A DNA stretch of 52,054 nt, taken from Roseomonas sp. Lineage in GTDB: Bacteria; Pseudomonadota; Alphaproteobacteria; Acetobacterales; Acetobacteraceae. Each line of letters opens with the position of its first letter. The first letter of the stretch is position 1. The stretch is from positions 1-52,054 of the forward strand of contig JADCEV010000080.1 of NCBI GenBank assembly GCA_020249865.1. Reading direction: 5' to 3'. Below are positions 46,469 to 52,054 of this stretch, piece after piece. Position numbers and translations under genes: made by a program. Below the pieces are notes generated by a model. That model was not told the origin of the DNA and did not search any database. It saw only the letters and a list, made by a program, of their open reading frames with translations.

Positions 46469-47155
46469 ATGGCCGCGAAAAATGGCCGCACTGGCCTGAT
46501 CGCCAAAAAGCTGGGCATGTCCCGGCTGTTCAATGAGGATGGCTCGACCATCCCCGTCACGCTGCTGCATGTTGACAATGTGCGCGTGGTGGCAAAGCGC
46601 AGCGCCGATAAGGATGGCTATGAAGCCGTTCAGCTTGGCATTGGCACAGCGAAGCCCAAGAACGTCTCCAAGGCGAATAAAGGGCATTTCGCGAAGGCTG
46701 GTGTGGAAGCGCCGCGCAAGGTTGTCGAATTCCGTGTGGCGTCTGATGCCATGCTGGAACCCGGCGCCGTGCTTTCTTCCGCGCATTTCGTGGCCGGGCA
46801 GAAGGTGGATGTGACCGGTGTCACGGTGGGTAAGGGCTTCGCCGGTGCGATGAAGCGCTGGAACTTCTCGGGGCTTGAAGCCTCGCACGGGGTTTCCATC
46901 AGCCACCGCTCACATGGTTCTACCGGTAACCGTCAGGATCCGGGCAAGACTTTCAAGAACAAGAAGATGGCGGGCCATCTTGGTGTTGAACGCGTGACCA
47001 CCCAGAATCTGGAAGTGGCGGGCGTGGATGCCGAAAAGGGCCTGTTGTTGATCAAGGGCGCCGTGCCGGGTTCCAAGGGTGGCTATGTGCTGGTGCGCGA
47101 TGCGGTGAAGCGCGCGCGCCATGCTGACGCGCCCTTCCCAGCGGCCATCGCGTGA
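46469..47155 (+). CDS. rplC: 50S ribosomal protein L3
   Basis: 228 residues; reaches towards the peptidyl-transferase centre. The ATG at 46469 ([17 protein letters not shown]) is chosen from GGGGGAG upstream; the frame reaching 46427 overlaps rpsJ. The [15 protein letters not shown] loop, carrying the glutamine that is methylated in E. coli, is present. Confidence 0.97.
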   Translation: MAAKNGRTGLIAKKLGMSRLFNEDGSTIPVTLLHVDNVRVVAKRSADKDGYEAVQLGIGTAKPKNVSKANKGHFAKAGVEAPRKVVEFRVASDAMLEPGAVLSSAHFVAGQKVDVTGVTVGKGFAGAMKRWNFSGLEASHGVSISHRSHGSTGNRQDPGKTFKNKKMAGHLGVERVTTQNLEVAGVDAEKGLLLIKGAVPGSKGGYVLVRDAVKRARHADAPFPAAIA

Positions 47156-47166
47156 ACGAGGCGAAG

Positions 47167-47787
47167 ATGCAAATTCCTGTCATCACCCTCGAGAACACCA
47201 AAGCTGGTGAGATCGAATTGCCGGAAGCGCTGTTTGGCGCGACACCGCGCGCCGATATCATGGCGCGTGTGGTGCATTGGCAATTGGCCAAGCGCCGCGC
47301 CGGCACGCATAAGGCCAAAGGCATGGCCGAGGTTTCGGGCACGACCAAGAAGCCCTACCGTCAGAAGGGCACTGGTAATGCGCGCCAGGGTTCCTTGCGT
47401 TCGCCGCAATTCCGCAAGGGCGGCGTGGTGCATGGCCCGGTGGTGCGTGACCATGGCTATAGCCTGAACAAGAAGGTGCGCCGCCTTGGTCTGATCAGCG
47501 CGCTGAGCCAGAAAGCCGCCGAAGGTAAGTTGGTGGTGTTGGAAAACGCCGCGCTTGCCGCTGACGCCAAGACCAGCGCTGTTGCCGCCAAGGTGAAGGC
47601 GCTGGGCTGGAAGAGCGTATTGGTGGTGGATGCCGCGGCGGATGAGAATTTCGCGCGCTGCGTGCGTAACCTGCCCAAGGTGCAGGTGCTGCCGACCATT
47701 GGCGCCAATGTCTATGACATTCTGAACCACGAAGTGCTCGCGGTGACGCGCGCCGGCGTGGAAGCCCTGAAGGAGCGGCTGGCATGA
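47167..47787 (+). CDS. rplD: 50S ribosomal protein L4
   Basis: 206 residues; lines the exit tunnel with its extended loop ([15 protein letters not shown] region). Two starts compete. GTG 47152 overlaps the rplC stop as GTGA, and ATG 47167 has GAGG five bases before it and gives the familiar N-terminus [15 protein letters not shown] prefer ATG, which also gives the usual length. Whether this L4 autoregulates an S10-type operon is unknown. Confidence 0.96.
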   Translation: MQIPVITLENTKAGEIELPEALFGATPRADIMARVVHWQLAKRRAGTHKAKGMAEVSGTTKKPYRQKGTGNARQGSLRSPQFRKGGVVHGPVVRDHGYSLNKKVRRLGLISALSQKAAEGKLVVLENAALAADAKTSAVAAKVKALGWKSVLVVDAAADENFARCVRNLPKVQVLPTIGANVYDILNHEVLAVTRAGVEALKERLA

Positions 47788-48116
47788 GCGAGAACGCCGC
47801 GAAGCCGAAGAAGCCGGTGATCAGCAAGGAAAGGATGTATCAGACCATCCTTTCCCCGCTGGTGACCGAAAAGGCGACCGTGAATAGCGAACGTGGCCAG
47901 GTCACCTTCAAGGTGGCGGGCGATGCGACCAAGCCCGAAATCAAGGCGGCGGTTGAAGGCCTGTTCGGGGTGAAGGTGCTTGCCGTGAACACCATTGTGG
48001 TGAAGGGCAAGACAAAGCGTTTCCGCGGCCGTCCTGGCATGCGGTCTGACTGGAAGAAGGCGATGGTGCGGCTTGCTGAAGGCCAGAGCATCGACCTCAC
48101 GACGGGGCTCGCTTAA
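47784..48116 (+). CDS. rplW: 50S ribosomal protein L23
   Basis: 110 residues, overlapping rplD by ATGA. The core has [11 protein letters not shown] and the [20 protein letters not shown] stretch; L23 docks trigger factor and SRP at the tunnel exit. The N-terminus carries about 18 extra residues (Lys/Pro-rich) compared with E. coli. Confidence 0.97.
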   Translation: MSENAAKPKKPVISKERMYQTILSPLVTEKATVNSERGQVTFKVAGDATKPEIKAAVEGLFGVKVLAVNTIVVKGKTKRFRGRPGMRSDWKKAMVRLAEGQSIDLTTGLA

Positions 48117-48119
48117 GCC

Positions 48120-48956
48120 ATGGCGCTCAAGAATTTCAATCCGATCACGCCTTCGCTGCGTGGCACGATTCTGATTGACCGTTCCGAATTGTGGAAGGGC
48201 AAGCCCGTCAAGGGGCTCACCCAGGGCAAGACGCATTCGGGTGGCCGCAATAATCACGGGCGCATCACCTCGCGCTTCCGCGGCGGCGGACATAAGCAGT
48301 CCTATCGCATGGTGGACTTCAAGCGCCGCGACAAGTTCGGCGTGCCCGCGACGGTTGAGCGTTTGGAATATGACCCGAACCGCACGGCCTTCATCGCGCT
48401 GGTGAAGTATGAGGATGGGGAGCTTTCCTACATCATCGCGCCGCAGCGCCTGAAGGCGGGTGATACGGTGGTGGCGGCGGAACGCGCGGATATCAAGCCG
48501 GGCAATGCAATGCCGATGGCGGCCATTCCGGTGGGTACCATCATCCATAACATCGAAATGAAGCCGGGCGCTGGCGGCAAGATCGCGCGCTCTGCCGGCA
48601 CTTTCGCGCAGTTGGTCGGCAAGGATGCCGGCTATGCGCAGGTGAAGCTGATGTCTGGTGAACTGCGCCTGATCCGTGCGGAATGCATGGCATCCATCGG
48701 TGCGGTGTCCAACCCCGACAATAGCAACCAGCAGCTGGGCAAGGCTGGCCGTAATCGTTGGCTGGGCCGCAAGCCGCATAACCGCGGCGTTGCCATGAAC
48801 CCGATTGACCACCCGCATGGTGGTGGTGAAGGCCGTACCTCGGGTGGTCGCCATCCGGTGACGCCATGGGGCAAGCCGACCAAGGGTGCGAAGACGCGCC
48901 ATAACAAGCGGTCCGATGGATTTATTGTCCGTCGCCGCAACGCGACGAAGGGCTGA
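48120..48956 (+). CDS. rplB: 50S ribosomal protein L2
   Basis: 278 residues; a core peptidyl-transferase-region protein. The invariant C-terminal segment [18 protein letters not shown], containing the histidine implicated in activity, is present. It follows rplW by 3 bases. Confidence 0.98.
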   Translation: MALKNFNPITPSLRGTILIDRSELWKGKPVKGLTQGKTHSGGRNNHGRITSRFRGGGHKQSYRMVDFKRRDKFGVPATVERLEYDPNRTAFIALVKYEDGELSYIIAPQRLKAGDTVVAAERADIKPGNAMPMAAIPVGTIIHNIEMKPGAGGKIARSAGTFAQLVGKDAGYAQVKLMSGELRLIRAECMASIGAVSNPDNSNQQLGKAGRNRWLGRKPHNRGVAMNPIDHPHGGGEGRTSGGRHPVTPWGKPTKGAKTRHNKRSDGFIVRRRNATKG

Positions 48957-48961
48957 TCGCG

Positions 48962-49240
48962 ATGCCGCGCAGCGTATGGAAGGGTCCGTTTGTTGACGGT
49001 TACCTGCTGAACAAGGCGGAAGCCGCTCGTGCTTCGACCCGCAATGAGATCATCAAGATCTGGTCGCGGCGCAGCACGATCCTGCCGCAATTCGTTGGCC
49101 TCACTTTCGGTGTCTATAACGGCAAGAAGTTTCTGCCGGTGCAGGTCACTGAAAATATGGTCGGCCATAAATTTGGTGAATTCTCTCCGACGCGGACCTT
49201 CACTGGCCATGCGGCGGATAAGAAAACGAAGCGGGGCTGA
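48962..49240 (+). CDS. rpsS: 30S ribosomal protein S19
   Basis: 92 residues; binds 16S rRNA near the head with S13. Standard [14 protein letters not shown] start, then [19 protein letters not shown] and [13 protein letters not shown]. It sits 5 bases after rplB. Confidence 0.98.
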   Translation: MPRSVWKGPFVDGYLLNKAEAARASTRNEIIKIWSRRSTILPQFVGLTFGVYNGKKFLPVQVTENMVGHKFGEFSPTRTFTGHAADKKTKRG

Positions 49241-49245
49241 GTAGC

Positions 49246-49650
49246 ATGAGCAAGCCGAAACACCCGCGCGGCCTGGCCGATAGTGAAGCCCAGGCTGTGA
49301 CCTTCAATATCCGCGTGAGCCCGCGCAAGCTGAACCTGGTTGCCGCGATGATCCGCGGCAAGAAGGCGCAGGATGCCGTGGCGCAGCTTACCTTCAGCAA
49401 GCGCCGCATCGCCGGCACGGTGAAGAAGACGCTGGAAAGCGCGATTGCGAATGCTGAAAACAACCACAGCCTGGATGTGGATCGCCTTGTTGTCTCCCGC
49501 GCCGAAGTTGGTCGCGCGTCGGTGATGAAGCGCTTCCATGCACGTGGCCGTGGCCGGTCCGCGACCATCGAAAAATGGTTCAGCCATTTGAAGATCGTCG
49601 TGGCCGAACAGGTTGTGGCGGAAGCCGCTGAAGCTCAGGAGGCCGCGTAA
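49246..49650 (+). CDS. rplV: 50S ribosomal protein L22
   Basis: 134 residues, about 24 longer than E. coli L22 because of N-terminal residues ([15 protein letters not shown]) and an Ala/Glu-rich tail. The tunnel beta-hairpin around [19 protein letters not shown] is normal; this loop is the site of macrolide-resistance changes in other bacteria, and I see no deletion here. Confidence 0.97.
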   Translation: MSKPKHPRGLADSEAQAVTFNIRVSPRKLNLVAAMIRGKKAQDAVAQLTFSKRRIAGTVKKTLESAIANAENNHSLDVDRLVVSRAEVGRASVMKRFHARGRGRSATIEKWFSHLKIVVAEQVVAEAAEAQEAA

Positions 49651-49651
49651 T

Positions 49652-50329
49652 ATGGGCCAGAAAGTCAATCCCGTCGGGCTTCGGCTTGGCATCAATCGCA
49701 CTTGGGATAGCCGCTGGTTCGCCGCCGCGGATTATTCCAAGATGCTGCATGAAGATTTCAAGCTGCGTGAACAGCTGCGTGATCGCCTGCAGGGCGCTGG
49801 CGTGAGCCGCGTGGTGATTGAACGCCCGGCGAAGAAGCCGCGCGTGACGATCCATGCCGCCCGCCCTGGTGTTGTGATCGGCAAAAAGGGCGCGGATATC
49901 GAAGTGCTGCGCAAGGATTTGCAGAAGATGGCGGGTGCCGAAGTGGCGCTCAACATCGTCGAAATCCGCAAGCCGGAAATCGATGCCGTGCTGGTCGCCG
50001 AAAGCATTGCGCAGCAGCTGGAACGCCGCGTGGCCTTCCGTCGTGCCATGAAGCGTGCGGTGCAATCTGCGATGCGTCTTGGTGCGCTCGGCATCCGGAT
50101 CAATTGCTCTGGCCGTCTCGGCGGTGCTGAAATCGCGCGCATGGAATGGTATCGCGAAGGCCGCGTGCCGCTGCATACGCTGCGTGCCGATATTGATTAC
50201 GGCACGGCGACGGCGAAGACCACCTATGGCACTTGCGGTGTGAAGGTTTGGGTCTTCAAGGGTGAGATCATGGCGCATGATCCGATGGCGCAAGACAAGC
50301 GCGCCGCCGAACAGGCGCCGCAGCGCTAA
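49652..50329 (+). CDS. rpsC: 30S ribosomal protein S3
   Basis: 225 residues, with the KH-domain GKKG loop at 77-80 and the mRNA-entry arginine-rich C-terminal part. The ATG at 49652 follows rplV by one base; the frame to 49613 is inside rplV. Confidence 0.97.
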   Translation: MGQKVNPVGLRLGINRTWDSRWFAAADYSKMLHEDFKLREQLRDRLQGAGVSRVVIERPAKKPRVTIHAARPGVVIGKKGADIEVLRKDLQKMAGAEVALNIVEIRKPEIDAVLVAESIAQQLERRVAFRRAMKRAVQSAMRLGALGIRINCSGRLGGAEIARMEWYREGRVPLHTLRADIDYGTATAKTTYGTCGVKVWVFKGEIMAHDPMAQDKRAAEQAPQR

Positions 50330-50341
50330 AGGTATAGGACA

Positions 50342-50761
50342 ATGCTGCAACCTAAGCGCACTAAATTCCGCAAGGCCCATAAGGGGCGCATCCATGGCCT
50401 GGCCAAGGGTGGGTTTTCCTTGTCCTTCGGTGGCTTCGGCCTGAAGGCGTTGGAGCCTGAGCGTGTGACCGCACGGCAGATTGAAGCCGCGCGTCGTGCG
50501 ATCACCCGCGCCATGAAGCGTCAGGGCCGCGTGTGGATCCGTATTTTTCCGGATGTGCCGGTTTCCACCAAGCCGGCCGAAGTCCGCATGGGCTCCGGCA
50601 AAGGCTCACCGGAATATTGGGTGGCCCGGGTGAAGCCCGGCCGCATCATGTTCGAGATCGACGGCGTGAGCAACGAAGTGGCGCGTGAAGCGCTTAGCCT
50701 CGGTGCCGCCAAGCTGCCGATCAAGACGAAGTTCGTGACCCGTCTGGGTCTGGAGGCTTGA
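50342..50761 (+). CDS. rplP: 50S ribosomal protein L16
   Basis: 139 residues; near the A-site tRNA elbow. [20 protein letters not shown] and [19 protein letters not shown] are family signatures. It lies 12 bases after rpsC. Confidence 0.98.
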   Translation: MLQPKRTKFRKAHKGRIHGLAKGGFSLSFGGFGLKALEPERVTARQIEAARRAITRAMKRQGRVWIRIFPDVPVSTKPAEVRMGSGKGSPEYWVARVKPGRIMFEIDGVSNEVAREALSLGAAKLPIKTKFVTRLGLEA

Positions 50762-50763
50762 TC

Positions 50764-50979
50764 ATGGCCATGACCAAGATCGGCGATGTTCGCGCCAAAT
50801 CGGCTGATGAGCTGAACACGATGTTGCTTGATTTGCGCAAGGAGCAGTTCAATCTGCGTTTCCAACGCGCAACCGGGCAGCTTGAAGCCCTTAGCCGCAT
50901 TCGCCAGGTCCGTCGGGACATTGCGCGGGTGAAGACCATCATCGGTGAGCGCAGCCGCGCCGCCGCAACCAAAGCCTGA
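50764..50979 (+). CDS. rpmC: 50S ribosomal protein L29
   Basis: 71 residues; a two-helix protein at the tunnel exit. ATG 50764 is preferred over the overlapping TTG 50758, as GGAGG lies about 8 bases upstream. The core [20 protein letters not shown] is diagnostic. Confidence 0.94.
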   Translation: MAMTKIGDVRAKSADELNTMLLDLRKEQFNLRFQRATGQLEALSRIRQVRRDIARVKTIIGERSRAAATKA

Positions 50980-50995
50980 GAGGAGACCGACGGCG

Positions 50996-51259
50996 ATGCC
51001 GAAGCGCGTCCTCACCGGGCGGGTCGTCAGCGACAAGATGGACAAGACCGTTACGGTCTTGGTCGAACGTCGCGTGATGCATCCGCTCTATAAGAAATTC
51101 ATCCGCAAGTCGAAGAAGTATGCGGCGCATGACGGTGCCAACCTGTGCAAGGAAGGCGATGTGGTGCAGATCGAAGAATGCCCGCCGATTTCCAAGCGCA
51201 AGGTTTGGACGGTAGTGGCGCGCAACGGTGAAACCGTGGCGCCGGCGGCGGGGGGCTGA
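50996..51259 (+). CDS. rpsQ: 30S ribosomal protein S17
   Basis: 87 residues, primary 16S rRNA binder. ATG 50996 ([20 protein letters not shown]) has GAGAGGAGA upstream; the frame reaching 50945 is inside rpmC. The basic loop [10 protein letters not shown] is present. Confidence 0.97.
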   Translation: MPKRVLTGRVVSDKMDKTVTVLVERRVMHPLYKKFIRKSKKYAAHDGANLCKEGDVVQIEECPPISKRKVWTVVARNGETVAPAAGG

Positions 51260-51262
51260 TCC

Positions 51263-51631
51263 ATGATTCAAGTGGAAAGCAATCTGGAAGTCGCTGACAA
51301 TTCCGGCGCGCGGCGCGTCCAGTGCATCAAGGTACTGGGCGGTTCCAAGCGCAAGACCGCGGGTGTGGGCGACGTGATCGTCGTTTCCATCAAGGAAGCG
51401 ATTCCGCGCGGTAAGGTGAAGAAGGGTACGGTGGAACGCGCGGTGATCGTGCGGACTTCCTTCCCTGTGCGCCGTAATGATGGTTCTGTGATCCGCTTCG
51501 ACCGTAACGCGGCCGTGCTGATCAACAAGCAGAATGAACCTATCGGCACGCGTATCTTTGGCCCGGTGGTGCGTGAACTTCGCGCGAAGAAGTTCATGAA
51601 GATCATCTCTCTGGCGCCGGAGGTGTTGTAA
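51263..51631 (+). CDS. rplN: 50S ribosomal protein L14
   Basis: 122 residues, standard length. [20 protein letters not shown] at the start and [20 protein letters not shown] near the end are hallmark segments. It is 3 bases after rpsQ. Confidence 0.98.
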   Translation: MIQVESNLEVADNSGARRVQCIKVLGGSKRKTAGVGDVIVVSIKEAIPRGKVKKGTVERAVIVRTSFPVRRNDGSVIRFDRNAAVLINKQNEPIGTRIFGPVVRELRAKKFMKIISLAPEVL

Positions 51632-51634
51632 GCT

Positions 51635-51955
51635 ATGGCTCAGAAGATCAGGAAGGGCGACCGCGTTCAGGTCCTCACCGGCCGTGACAAGGGCCGCCAG
51701 GGCGAAGTGATCCGCGTGATGCCGACCGAAGATCGTGCGCTGGTGCAGGGCATCAATCTGGTGAAGCGTCATCAGAAGCCGACCGGCGTCGGCAATCCCG
51801 GCGGGATCACCGAAAAGGAATCGCCGATTCATCTTTCCAACCTGGCGCTGCTGGATCCGAAATCCGGCAAGCCGACGCGGGTTGGTTTCAAGATGCTGGA
51901 AGATGGTAAGAAGGTCCGGGTGGCACGCGCCTCCGGCGAGGTGCTTGACGCATGA
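51635..51955 (+). CDS. rplX: 50S ribosomal protein L24
   Basis: 106 residues with the KOW motif ([19 protein letters not shown]) near the start. It initiates assembly of the 50S subunit. Overlaps rplE by 4 bases (ATGA). Confidence 0.97.
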   Translation: MAQKIRKGDRVQVLTGRDKGRQGEVIRVMPTEDRALVQGINLVKRHQKPTGVGNPGGITEKESPIHLSNLALLDPKSGKPTRVGFKMLEDGKKVRVARASGEVLDA

Positions 51956-52054
51956 GCGACGTGAAGGAACAGCCCCGGCTGCGCCAGCACTACGATACCG
52001 TGGTGCGCAAGCAGCTTTCTGAGGAATTCGGTTACACGAATCCGATGGAAGTGC
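51952..52054 (+). CDS. rplE: 50S ribosomal protein L5, truncated by the window end
   Basis: Only the first 34 residues are visible, starting [14 protein letters not shown] and reading on to FGYTNPMEV. They match L5, the expected next gene. The remainder lies beyond the window; this is not a broken gene. Confidence 0.9.
   Translation, partial: MSDVKEQPRLRQHYDTVVRKQLSEEFGYTNPMEV

Overview
The window reads as a chromosomal segment of a GC-rich alphaproteobacterium. An Acetobacteraceae/Rhodospirillales relative (Roseomonas-like) is the best guess. The reasons are the trpG-trpD-trpC-moaC-moeA order, the murA-hisG-hisD order, a short-form HisG, three orphan Bug/TctC solute receptors, and ribosomal proteins of alphaproteobacterial type. 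The taxonomy is an inference; no rRNA is present. I found no tRNA, insertion sequence, phage gene, CRISPR array or origin.

Left part (about 1-32,400), accessory and metabolic genes. A sugar-type ABC importer without its ATPase (111-3229) is followed by a carboxymuconolactone-decarboxylase-like protein and an M20 amidohydrolase transcribed divergently. Next come a DEAD-box RNA helicase with a strong terminator and hemN. Then three orphan Bug receptors, a RutA-like flavin monooxygenase and a small tail-anchored unknown protein. A minus-strand block carries trpG-trpD-trpC-moaC-moeA with overlapping genes; moaC appears to use a CTG start. A secreted sulfatase, an Sbt-family membrane transporter with a divergent NhaR-like LysR regulator, an orphan fliI, a methyltransferase and a secreted trypsin-like protease follow. 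The copper operon copA-cueR-copZ has a textbook CueR promoter. A minus-strand block dcd-murA-hisG-hisD and an MFS transporter close this part.

Right part (32,430-52,054), a continuous transcription-translation super-cluster on the plus strand: rplK-rplA-rplJ-rplL-rpoB-rpoC-rpsL-rpsG-tuf-rpsJ-rplC-rplD-rplW-rplB-rpsS-rplV-rpsC-rplP-rpmC-rpsQ-rplN-rplX-rplE (cut by the window end). Two departures from the usual layout stand out. secE-nusG do not precede rplK, and fusA is missing between rpsG and tuf, which are only 26 bases apart. Candidate promoters lie upstream of rplK and rpsL. The rplA-rplJ gap holds a structured RNA leader of the L10 type. Hairpins sit between rplL and rpoB and between rpoB and rpoC.

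I did not find a convincing undescribed system. The best leads are the near-leaderless copA promoter, the CTG start of moaC, the missing fusA, the orphan fliI, and the Sbt-like transporter/LysR pair with its AT-rich palindrome.
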